DNA from: Desulfuromusa sp.
Lineage (GTDB): Bacteria > Desulfobacterota > Desulfuromonadia > Desulfuromonadales > Geopsychrobacteraceae
Assembly (NCBI GenBank): GCA_029933365.1
Contig: JAOZOH010000018.1
Coordinates: forward strand, 1-30,276
DNA: 30,276 nucleotides
Direction: 5' to 3'
Below are positions 23,687-30,276 of this stretch, in pieces. The notes under the pieces were generated by a model. That model was not told the DNA's origin. It worked only from the letters and a program-made list of their open reading frames with translations, and ran no database searches. The position numbers and the translations under genes are program-made. The stretch's first letter is position 1; every line of letters begins with the position of its first letter.

Positions 23687-25032
23687 GCTTCACCTCCCGC
23701 TAGTGCCATCACCAGTCGATCGATTTGTTCCCGGTTGTTTTGTTCGGTGACGCAAACCAGCAAACCATTTTCTAATTCAGGGTAATCTCTCCCAAGAGAT
23801 ATTCCAGCCAGAACACCTTGTTCTTCCAGGCGTTTTTTTAGTGTAGCAACTGTCTCGGAACAGATAATGACAAATTCATTGAAAGATTCACCCGGAAATG
23901 CCACAGAAAAACCTTTTAGCTGACTGATTTTATCTTTGGCATAAGTTGCTTTCGCATAGTTAACCTCAGCCAACCGACGGAGCCCTTGTTTGCCATGCAG
24001 AGCTAAATAAATAGCGACCATCAAAACACACATTCCCTGATTTGAACAAATATTGGAGGTCGCTTTTTCACGCCGGATATGTTGCTCACGCGTCGCTAAA
24101 GTAAGGACAAATCCACGCTTGCCATCTTTATCCACCGTCTCACCCACCAGACGACCCGGGAGAACCCGCATATCCTTCTTCCGCACAGCAAAAAAACCGA
24201 TACCAGGACCACCATAAGAAAGGGGAATACCAAAGCTCTGCCCCTCACCAACAACAATATCTGCACCCAGGTCACCAGGCGATTTGTACAGTGCCAAAGC
24301 CAGTGGTTCAGGAATAGCAGCCACCAGACGTGCTCCAGAAGCATGGGCCAGTTCAGCAAGAGCTGCAAGATCTTCAATTTGACCAAAATAATTCGGATAG
24401 CCAGCAACAACTGCAGCAACCTGATTATCCAGCAGTTTTTCCAACTCAGTTCGGTCGGTCACTCCGGCTTGCAAAGGGACATCAACCAATTCAACATCCA
24501 GATGACGACAATAAGTAGCAACTGTTTCACGATATTGCGGCGGCAACGCTTGTGACAACAAAACCTTGTTACGCTTTTTCCCGGCACGGATAGTCAACAG
24601 AACCGCTTCGGCACAGGCAGAAGCACCGTCATACATCGATGCATTAGCGACATCCATTCCGGTCAATTGACAGATCAAAGTCTGAAACTCAAAAATAGCC
24701 TGTAGAGTTCCCTGGCTGATCTCAGGTTGATAGGGGGTATAGGCCGTGTAAAATTCACTCCGACTAACCAATTGATCTACAACCGCCGGAATAAAGTGAT
24801 TATAGGCGCCACCACCGAGAAAAGAATCCCAGTCAGTAGTCTTGGTATTCTGCTCTGCCAGGCCTCGCAAAAAGTCCAATGCTTCAGATTCTGACTTTGC
24901 TGCAGGCAACTCGAGAGGTTTTTTCAGCCGACAGTTCTCTGGTATTCCAGAAAACAATTCGTCAATGTTCGACACCCCAATCTGGTCGAGCATTTGCTGC
25001 ACATCCACATCAGTATGAGGTAGATAACGCAT
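23683..25032 (-). CDS. gcvPA: Glycine dehydrogenase (decarboxylating) subunit 1
   Basis: A 449-residue N-terminal half of the two-subunit P-protein; it lacks the PLP lysine, which sits in subunit 2. Recognised by the start MRYLPHTDVDVQQMLDQIG, YNHFIPAVVDQLVSRSEFYT, YTPYQPEISQGTLQAIFEFQ and SMYDGASACAEA, and later SFGIPLSYGGPGIGFFAV and REQHIRREKATSNICSNQ. AAGGAGAG precedes the ATG directly. It overlaps gcvPB by four bases. A split P-protein is usual in anaerobes and Gram-positives, in contrast with the single ~950-residue chain of E. coli. Confidence 0.97.
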   Translation of the reverse strand: MRYLPHTDVDVQQMLDQIGVSNIDELFSGIPENCRLKKPLELPAAKSESEALDFLRGLAEQNTKTTDWDSFLGGGAYNHFIPAVVDQLVSRSEFYTAYTPYQPEISQGTLQAIFEFQTLICQLTGMDVANASMYDGASACAEAVLLTIRAGKKRNKVLLSQALPPQYRETVATYCRHLDVELVDVPLQAGVTDRTELEKLLDNQVAAVVAGYPNYFGQIEDLAALAELAHASGARLVAAIPEPLALALYKSPGDLGADIVVGEGQSFGIPLSYGGPGIGFFAVRKKDMRVLPGRLVGETVDKDGKRGFVLTLATREQHIRREKATSNICSNQGMCVLMVAIYLALHGKQGLRRLAEVNYAKATYAKDKISQLKGFSVAFPGESFNEFVIICSETVATLKKRLEEQGVLAGISLGRDYPELENGLLVCVTEQNNREQIDRLVMALAGGEA

Positions 25033-25098
25033 AACTCTCCTTTCAACTAATACTTTAACTACTAAAGGTTAACTAATTGCTATAGAAAGCTTTATGGG

Positions 25099-25482
25099 TC
25101 AATCTTTTTCAACAAATTCCTGATAAGCAGAGACATCCATCAAACTATCCAAGTCTGTAGAGTCTGACAGCTTAAGTTTAATCATCCAACCATCTTCATA
25201 AGGAGAATTATTCAGTGCTTCCGGCTCATCAGGAAGTGATTCGTTCACTTCTACAACCTCGCCGTTTGCAGGAGCATATACATCGGAGACCGCCTTGACC
25301 GATTCAACAACACCTAACGTTTTTCCTGCTTCCAATGTGTCACCAACTTCTGGTAATTCAACAAAAACCACATCACCCAGTTGATCTTGAGCAAAATCAG
25401 TAATTCCAACAGTGATAATATCGTCTTCGACCAGAACCCACTCGTGATCTTCGGTGTATTTTAATTCCTCTGGAAAATTCAT
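25099..25482 (-). CDS. gcvH: Glycine cleavage system H protein
   Basis: A 127-residue lipoyl carrier that shuttles the aminomethyl group between P, T and L proteins. The lipoylated lysine is K63 in [12 protein letters not shown], matching K64 of E. coli GcvH. The N-terminal block is [20 protein letters not shown]. Two adjacent ATGs follow AGGAGGAT; the second (25482) has the better five-to-six base spacing and gives [15 protein letters not shown]. Nine more upstream in-frame codons are rejected. It lies 37 bases after gcvT and 66 bases before gcvPA. No lipoamide dehydrogenase (L protein) gene is in the window. Confidence 0.96.
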   Translation of the reverse strand: MNFPEELKYTEDHEWVLVEDDIITVGITDFAQDQLGDVVFVELPEVGDTLEAGKTLGVVESVKAVSDVYAPANGEVVEVNESLPDEPEALNNSPYEDGWMIKLKLSDSTDLDSLMDVSAYQEFVEKD

Positions 25483-25519
25483 CATATCCTCCTCAATGGA
25501 AAAGCCCACAGGGCGTTTA

Positions 25520-26608
25520 TTATTTTACAAAAGGCAAAGCGGTTCGCTCAGCTAAAATTTGATGTTTGCGAATCCCAATTTCCAGTGGTTGGTCACTATC
25601 AGCGCTAGCCGTTTCGACCAAAGCCAGGGCAATCCCCTTTTTTAAGCTCGGAGACATAGTACCACTAGTGACATAACCAACTTCACGTCCATTACAAAAG
25701 ACAGGATAACCTTCACGTGGCACCCCAGAAGTCGTCAAAGTCAGAGCAATCAACTTACGCGACAAGCCTGCCTCTTTTGCCTTGAGCATGGCATCACGAC
25801 CAACAAAGTTACCTTTTTTCAGTTTGGTGATCCACGCTAAGCGTGCCTCAATCGGCATAATTTCAGCGGTAATCTCATGACCATAAAGTGCATAAGCTTT
25901 TTCTAAACGCAGAGTGTCACGAGCCCCTAGACCGATCGGTTCCAATCCCAGTGACTGACCAACACTCATCAATTCCTGCCAGAGTTTGACCGCATCAGCG
26001 TCAGCACAATAGAGCTCAAACCCATCTTCACCGGTATAACCCGTTCGCGAGATAATCGTCTTAATACCAGCAACTTCACCTTCCGCAAACCGGTAAAATT
26101 TTATTGCCGATAGATCAGTACTGGTCAGTTTGGCCAGGATATTTGCAGCAACCGGTCCTTGTAATGCCAACTGAGCATATTCTGCGCTACGATTAATCAG
26201 GTTCAAATCACTGAAATCAGATTTTTCCAGCAAATCCTGCAACCAGGCAAAATCTTTATCACTGTTGGAAGCATTAACACAGAGAAGGTAGCGATCAGCC
26301 GCAAAACGATAAAGAGTCAAGTCATCAACCACGCCACCTGTTTCATAGCAAAGCGCCGTATATTGAACCTGTCCATCGGCCAGACCTGACACATCATTGG
26401 TGGTTGCGTACTGGAGAAAATCAAAGGCCTGAACACCTGAAACTTCAATTTCCCCCATATGGGAGACATCAAATAAACCAGCAGTCGTCCTGACCGCCAT
26501 ATGTTCGGCAATAACACCGGAATATTGTACCGGCATATCCCAACCACCAAAGTCAACCATACGTGCGCCTAGCTGACGATGAATTTGATTTAAAGGTGTT
26601 TTCTTCAT
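25520..26608 (-). CDS. gcvT: Aminomethyltransferase (glycine cleavage T protein)
   Basis: A 362-residue folate enzyme that releases ammonia from the aminomethyl-lipoyl arm of GcvH and forms 5,10-methylene-THF. The typical start is [26 protein letters not shown], then [35 protein letters not shown] and [10 protein letters not shown], and the C-terminal barrel has [10 protein letters not shown] and [19 protein letters not shown]. The length is standard. It is the first gene of gcvT-H-PA-PB; upstream is folD, whose product uses the same methylene-THF. I looked for the glycine riboswitch core in 26609-26763 and did not see it. Confidence 0.97.
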   Translation of the reverse strand: MKKTPLNQIHRQLGARMVDFGGWDMPVQYSGVIAEHMAVRTTAGLFDVSHMGEIEVSGVQAFDFLQYATTNDVSGLADGQVQYTALCYETGGVVDDLTLYRFAADRYLLCVNASNSDKDFAWLQDLLEKSDFSDLNLINRSAEYAQLALQGPVAANILAKLTSTDLSAIKFYRFAEGEVAGIKTIISRTGYTGEDGFELYCADADAVKLWQELMSVGQSLGLEPIGLGARDTLRLEKAYALYGHEITAEIMPIEARLAWITKLKKGNFVGRDAMLKAKEAGLSRKLIALTLTTSGVPREGYPVFCNGREVGYVTSGTMSPSLKKGIALALVETASADSDQPLEIGIRKHQILAERTALPFVK

Positions 26609-26763
26609 CTATTAACTCCTTGTAGTAATAACGGTAACAAATCTGTCAGTATTTCAAGATCAGACCTGCTTGCTAAAGGTCGTAAGATGCGCCCCCTCAG
26701 GTAGAAAATCAACTATCTTTTTAAAGTTTATTGCTGAATTTTCCCACCCATAAGGCAAGACTA

Positions 26764-27630
26764 TTATTCAGCGCAATCCTGCTGACCAGCTCTGCGCTTA
26801 GCACTTACCAGGGTGTTATAAAGAAGCATAGTAATGGTCATCGGTCCGACCCCTCCAGGAACCGGAGTGATGGCAGCAGCATTAACAGAAGCCGCAGCAA
26901 AATCGACATCACCAACCAACTTCTTCTCACCGACCCGATTAACGCCAACATCAATCACAACCGCCCCTTTTTTGATCCAATCCCCCTTAATCATTTCGGG
27001 TCGTCCAACAGCGGCAATAACAATATCTGCAGCAGCAACTTTCTGCGGCAAATCAACCGTCCTCGAGTGACAAATTGTTACAGTTGCATGCTTAGCCAAG
27101 CACATCAAAGCCAGTGGTTTACCCACGATATTGGAGCGCCCGACAATGACAACATCTTTGCCTTGCAGATTAACCCCGGTGTGTTCAAGCATTTTCATCA
27201 CACCATAGGGAGTACAAGGCTGAAAGACCGGGTTTCCCGTTACCAGGCGACCGACATTATAAGGGTGAAAACCATCAACATCCTTATTGGGTGAGATCGC
27301 TTCCAGAACCTTAGCCTCATCAATATGCTCAGGCAGTGGCAATTGCACTAGAATGCCATCAATTTTTTCATTATCATTCAGGCTTGCAATTAACTCTAAT
27401 AATTCAGCTTCACCCGTTTCTGCTGCCAGTTTATGTTCAACAGAATAGATTCCAGCAGCGGCACATGCTTTTTCTTTCATTGAGACATAGACCCGACTTG
27501 CCGGATCCTCACCAACCAGAATTACCGCCAGACCTGGAGTCACTCCCTGGGAAATAAGGGCCTCTACATCCGCAGAAATCTGCCGCCTCATCTCAGACGC
27601 AATCGCTTTTCCATCAATCAGTTCAGCCAC
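26764..27630 (-). CDS. folD: Methylene-THF dehydrogenase / methenyl-THF cyclohydrolase
   Basis: A 288-residue bifunctional FolD, interconverting 5,10-methylene-, methenyl- and 10-formyl-THF with NADP. The catalytic YxxxK is Y48-K52 in RVYVSMKEK. The substrate motif is GILVQLPLPEHI, the nucleotide-binding loop VGRSNIVGKPLALM, and the C-terminal signature ITPVPGGVGPMTITMLLYNT. The start is GTG at 27628-27630 (V/MAELIDGKAIA) with GGAGG seven bases upstream. It precedes gcvT by about 155 bases on the same strand, which makes a one-carbon module with the glycine cleavage genes. Confidence 0.97.
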   Translation of the reverse strand: MAELIDGKAIASEMRRQISADVEALISQGVTPGLAVILVGEDPASRVYVSMKEKACAAAGIYSVEHKLAAETGEAELLELIASLNDNEKIDGILVQLPLPEHIDEAKVLEAISPNKDVDGFHPYNVGRLVTGNPVFQPCTPYGVMKMLEHTGVNLQGKDVVIVGRSNIVGKPLALMCLAKHATVTICHSRTVDLPQKVAAADIVIAAVGRPEMIKGDWIKKGAVVIDVGVNRVGEKKLVGDVDFAAASVNAAAITPVPGGVGPMTITMLLYNTLVSAKRRAGQQDCAE

Positions 27631-27722
27631 AAGTAAACCTCCATAAAAGTACTTCTATCGATCAGAAATCAAATGACGCAACCATTAAGTTGGGTTGATT
27701 AGATAAATTGGAACAAGCAAGA

Positions 27723-27758
27723 AAAAATCCCCGCCAAATAATTACTGACGGGGATTTT
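27723..27758 (-). terminator. Terminator of the FmdB-type gene
   Basis: AAAATCCCCG and CGGGGATTTT form a ten-pair stem (27724-27733 with 27749-27758), followed on the minus strand by TTTTTTC. It separates the zinc-ribbon gene from folD. Confidence 0.85.
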
Positions 27759-27776
27759 CAAGTCAACCTAAACGAT

Positions 27777-28028
27777 TCAACCGTTTACTCCTTTAGGGCA
27801 TGAAGCACAAGCATCGCTGCTACTGGCAGCAGGTGTTGGACAACTATTCCCATGCGAATAGCCTTGCTCATACCAGCCGCCCCCCTTGAGAGCAAAAGCA
27901 GTCTGCGATATCAGCTTCTTGGCATGCCCACCGCAGTGGCGGCAAGTATTAATTGGTTTATCAGAAAATTTTTGTCGAACTTCAAAGTTCAACCCACAAT
28001 CTTCGCACTGGTATTCATACAACGGCAT
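27777..28028 (-). CDS. FmdB-family zinc ribbon protein
   Basis: An 83-residue protein beginning MPLYEYQCEDCG. C8-x2-C11 and C29-x2-C32 form the zinc ribbon of the FmdB / CxxC_CxxC_SSSS family, followed by the HAKKLISQ segment and a flexible Ser/Ala/Gly-rich tail with three more cysteines (SCPTPA, ACASCPKG). First noted as a putative regulator beside formamidase/amidase genes, the family is widespread and its role is unclear. Here it stands alone between its own promoter (28073-28102) and terminator (27723-27758). GGAG lies about 11 bases before the ATG, a little far. Confidence 0.9.
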   Translation of the reverse strand: MPLYEYQCEDCGLNFEVRQKFSDKPINTCRHCGGHAKKLISQTAFALKGGGWYEQGYSHGNSCPTPAASSSDACASCPKGVNG

Positions 28029-28072
28029 AATTTATATATCTCCATTTTTTCATGATCCACAAACAACCAAGA

Positions 28073-28102
28073 ATGATAAATTGTAGGGAGAACACCTGTC
28101 AA
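28073..28102 (-). promoter_or_regulatory. Promoter of the FmdB-type gene
   Basis: On the minus strand TTGACA (28097-28102) and TATCAT (28073-28078) are 18 bases apart. The predicted leader is about 40 bases. Confidence 0.6.
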
Positions 28103-28129
28103 GAAAAGTTTACAAAGAAGGAGCCAATA

Positions 28130-28660
28130 TCATGGGAAATCAAGCTGATCGTCAATATCTTCATCGCTGATCAGGGGATGCATCAAGCGATCTTGATGTC
28201 CTTCATCTTCAATTTGTAGAGTGTCTATATCCATAAGTTTCAAATGATTTTCAATCAGCGACCGTAGACCGCCCTCAAAAGAAATCTTCTGCCGTCTGAT
28301 CTCCTGGATTTCACTGAGTAATTGCACCCGACGCTCACTGGCATCGCGAACCACCCGTTCTCCCTCGAGATGAGCTTCTGCCACCACAATTTCAGCCTCT
28401 TTGCGAGCATTTGCTTTCAACTCTTCGGTTACCTGTTGAGCCGCCATCAGCGTTTCCTGTAGTGCTTTTTCCCGCTCACGCATTTGTTCAAGGGAGGTTC
28501 TGGTTCTGGCCAAAGATTCTTTCAATTCGTTATTCTGTTTATGTAACCTTTCAAGTTCCTCTGCTAACATTTCAAGAAAATGATCAACAGCAGAGGTATC
28601 GTAACCGAACATGCGAGTTTTGAACTGATGTTGCTGAATTTCTATCGGAGTAATCCGCAT
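28130..28660 (-). CDS. DivIVA-domain coiled-coil protein
   Basis: A 176-residue cytoplasmic coiled-coil protein. The N-terminal DivIVA signature is MRITPIEIQQHQFKTRMFGYDTSAVDHFLE in part (residues 1-30), with FGYD and VDxFL conserved. A long coiled coil runs from about 30 to 140, and an acidic tail ends DEDIDDQLDFP. In Gram-positives DivIVA marks curved membranes at poles and septa; the role in this delta-group is not known. GAGGGAT precedes the ATG. It lies 22 bases after yggT, an arrangement (yggT-divIVA) that mirrors the ylmG-ylmH-divIVA order of Gram-positive division clusters. Confidence 0.9.
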   Translation of the reverse strand: MRITPIEIQQHQFKTRMFGYDTSAVDHFLEMLAEELERLHKQNNELKESLARTRTSLEQMREREKALQETLMAAQQVTEELKANARKEAEIVVAEAHLEGERVVRDASERRVQLLSEIQEIRRQKISFEGGLRSLIENHLKLMDIDTLQIEDEGHQDRLMHPLISDEDIDDQLDFP

Positions 28661-28682
28661 TATTTATCCCTCTAAGAGCTTA

Positions 28683-28967
28683 TCAGTTGGCTAATTGATA
28701 CAAAAATGAGATCAAAACCTGTTGCACAACAGAAAGGAGGATCAATAGTGCGATTGGAGACAAATCAAAGCCACCCACCTGCAAGAACGGTATCAGCCGC
28801 CGCAAGCGATACAGTGCCGGGTCGGTAGCACTGTGCAGAAAACGGACAATGGGATTATAAGGATCAGGATTAACCCAAGAGATCAGTGCTCTGGCAATCA
28901 CAATAAAAATATAAATATTAAATGCCAAGTCAAGAATCCTAGCAATAGCCATAATCAGAACGCTCAT
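28683..28967 (-). CDS. YggT/YlmG-family membrane protein
   Basis: A 94-residue protein with two membrane segments (about 6-28 and 70-92). Between them is the family signature ARALISWVNPDPYNPIVRF, then TDPALYRLRRLIPFLQVGGFDLSP. YggT proteins are implicated in osmotic tolerance and, as YlmG/CCB3, in division-cluster or cytochrome b6-related functions; the molecular role is unsettled. AAGGGTGG precedes the ATG. It is the first gene of the pair with divIVA, driven by the strong promoter at 29015-29043. Confidence 0.92.
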   Translation of the reverse strand: MSVLIMAIARILDLAFNIYIFIVIARALISWVNPDPYNPIVRFLHSATDPALYRLRRLIPFLQVGGFDLSPIALLILLSVVQQVLISFLYQLAN

Positions 28968-29014
28968 GCTTAAACCACCCTTCTTTGTTACAAAAAATAC
29001 TGTAATTTTAAGTT

Positions 29015-29043
29015 TTTATACCGAAAGGGAGGAACCCTGTCAA
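29015..29043 (-). promoter_or_regulatory. Strong sigma70 promoter of yggT-divIVA
   Basis: On the minus strand TTGACA (29038-29043) and TATAAA (29015-29020) are 17 bases apart. The spacer holds a short dyad AGGG-TTCCT-CCCT, which might be a repressor site. Confidence 0.75.
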
Positions 29044-29078
29044 ACGATTCCAGCACTTTTAGCCGTCAGCAGTGATTT

Positions 29079-29107
29079 TTGACTTAAGTTGAAAAACCCG
29101 CTAAGTT
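29079..29107 (+). promoter_or_regulatory. Possible promoter of the DAHP synthase gene
   Basis: TTGACT (29079-29084) and TAAGTT (29102-29107) are 17 bases apart, about 55 bases before the start codon. The -35 is good and the -10 moderate. I saw no trp-box-like or attenuator structure with certainty. Confidence 0.4.
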
Positions 29108-29161
29108 GCATTCTGTAGCAGCATCAAACAGCTGAAAAACACTTGGAAAGAGGTTAACATA

Positions 29162-30211
29162 ATGGTTCAGACTAACAATATTAACGTTCTCGAAGTTTCC
29201 CCGATCATTGCCCCCTCGGATCTGAAACAGGTTTTCCCCTTGCCACTTCCTGGGGCAAATTTTGTAAATAACAGTCGTAATACTATCAAAGCAATACTCA
29301 AAGGAGAAGACCCACGCCTGCTGGCAGTTGTCGGCCCCTGCTCCATCCATGATCCACTGGCGGCCATAGAATATGCGAAGCGACTTGTCAGACTGGCAGA
29401 AGAACTTCAAGATCAGCTATTCATTATCATGCGTGTCTATTTTGAAAAGCCACGCACAACCGTTGGCTGGAAAGGTTTAATCAACGACCCTGATATGGAT
29501 GGCAGTCATCTAATATCTAAAGGGCTGGGAGTGGCTCGGCAGCTTTATAGTGCCATAACCGACTTGCGTCTGCCAATTGCCAGCGAAATGCTTGACCCGA
29601 TTACACCACAATACTTGTCCGACATGATCAGCTGGGGCGCTATTGGTGCCCGGACCACAGAATCACAAACTCATAGGGAGATGGCGAGTGGACTTTCATT
29701 TCCGGTTGGATTTAAAAATGGTACAGACGGTGGATTAAAAATCGCAACAGATGCCATGGCGGCAGCATGTCGGGAGCATAGTTTCCTTGGTATCAACTAT
29801 GAAGGACGCTCATCAATTGTCCATACCTCTGGCAACCCTGACATTCACCTGGTCTTGCGTGGCGGGGACAGCGCGCCAAACTATTACCCGGAAGAGGTAA
29901 AAAAAGCAGCCGAGCTCCTGAGTAAAAAACAACTGCCCCCAGCGATTATGGTTGATTGTAGCCACGCTAACTCTTACAAAGTTCACACCCGACAGGGAGA
30001 GGTTCTGGATAATATTGTCGAACAACTTATTGCCGCCCCGGGCTCCATCTCTGGGGTTATGATTGAAAGCAATCTGAATGCGGGAAACCAAAGCATCCCG
30101 AAGGATCTTAAGCAGTTGAAATATGGGGTCTCTATCACCGATAAATGTGTCGATTGGGAAACAACTGTAGAGATGTTAACCAGAGCACATAGCAAGCTGG
30201 GGCAAAGCTAA
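29162..30211 (+). CDS. aroG: 3-deoxy-7-phosphoheptulonate (DAHP) synthase, type I AroFGH class
   Basis: A 349-residue enzyme condensing phosphoenolpyruvate with erythrose 4-phosphate, the first step of aromatic amino acid synthesis. Conserved blocks are VVGPCSIHDPLAAIEYAKRL, MRVYFEKPRTTVGWKGLIND, ARTTESQTHREMASGLSFPV, GFKNGTDGGLKIA and MVDCSHANSYK; the Cys of VVGPCS and the His of DCSHAN are among the metal ligands. The N-terminal extension (VSPIIAPSDLKQVFPLP) is the part that carries feedback control in the E. coli isoenzymes; whether it responds to Phe, Tyr or Trp cannot be read, so the aroG symbol is only a class label. AAAGAGG precedes the ATG. It stands alone, divergent from yggT. Confidence 0.95.
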   Translation: MVQTNNINVLEVSPIIAPSDLKQVFPLPLPGANFVNNSRNTIKAILKGEDPRLLAVVGPCSIHDPLAAIEYAKRLVRLAEELQDQLFIIMRVYFEKPRTTVGWKGLINDPDMDGSHLISKGLGVARQLYSAITDLRLPIASEMLDPITPQYLSDMISWGAIGARTTESQTHREMASGLSFPVGFKNGTDGGLKIATDAMAAACREHSFLGINYEGRSSIVHTSGNPDIHLVLRGGDSAPNYYPEEVKKAAELLSKKQLPPAIMVDCSHANSYKVHTRQGEVLDNIVEQLIAAPGSISGVMIESNLNAGNQSIPKDLKQLKYGVSITDKCVDWETTVEMLTRAHSKLGQS

Positions 30212-30214
30212 ATA

Positions 30215-30242
30215 CCTTCAGCCTAATCCCCTTCAGCCTAAA
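30215..30242 (+). repeat. Short direct repeat after the DAHP synthase gene
   Basis: CCTTCAGCCTAA occurs twice, at 30215-30226 and 30230-30241, three bases apart, directly after the stop codon. It may be a small tandem duplication; no function is evident. No terminator is seen before the window ends. Confidence 0.6.
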
Positions 30243-30276
30243 TTATTCAGTGCATTGGTTGACTGCTCAGCGAACT

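Overview
The window looks like core chromosome from a moderately AT-rich member of the Desulfuromonadales (Desulfuromonas / Pelobacter / Desulfuromusa-like, formerly Deltaproteobacteria). The signs are a small periplasmic multihaem c-type cytochrome, the ftsE-ftsX-envC-ctpA-yibQ order, the xseA-xseB-ispA-dxs run, a CBS/DRTGG-regulated family II pyrophosphatase, DUF3108 and DUF3014 proteins, and a two-subunit glycine decarboxylase. This placement rests on remembered family and synteny patterns, not on a search. I saw no tRNA, rRNA, IS element, prophage or CRISPR, and no gene-free stretch exceeds about 300 bases.

Layout. 1-771: tail of an unidentified gene, a four-haem c3-type cytochrome with a structured leader, and a compact unannotated transcription unit (consensus promoter, then a terminator about 75 bases later) that is a good small-RNA candidate. 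820-6007: pyrophosphatase with DUF3108 (minus), a divergent ArsR regulator with its own promoter and candidate operator, a tautomerase, an rRNA-methyltransferase-like enzyme and a DUF3014 membrane-anchored protein. 6073-6587: two tandem homologous 63-residue proteins of unknown function. 6659-12976 (minus): exonuclease VII subunits, prenyl synthase and DXP synthase (isoprenoid supply), a half-size TauE/SafE protein, a NifX-like protein and a P-loop/DRTGG protein resembling the regulatory half of long phosphotransacetylases. 13111-14508: a solo ParA/MinD-type ATPase with an unrecognised Cys-containing C-terminal half. 14518-19872 (minus): the FtsEX-EnvC division module followed by a CtpA protease and a YibQ-type deacetylase. 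19965-22170: short-form phosphotransacetylase, divergent from a TonB-family protein. 22229-27630 (minus): folD-gcvT-gcvH-gcvPA-gcvPB, a one-carbon/glycine cleavage module. 27777-28967 (minus): FmdB zinc ribbon, DivIVA and YggT. 29162-30211: DAHP synthase, entry to aromatic amino acid synthesis.

Most of this is ordinary housekeeping DNA. The observations most worth a second look are the small-RNA candidate at 701-771 with an anti-Shine-Dalgarno loop, the ParA fusion at 13111-14508, the tandem paralogues at 6073-6587, and the structured leader of the cytochrome gene. I did not find convincing evidence of a wholly new multi-gene system.
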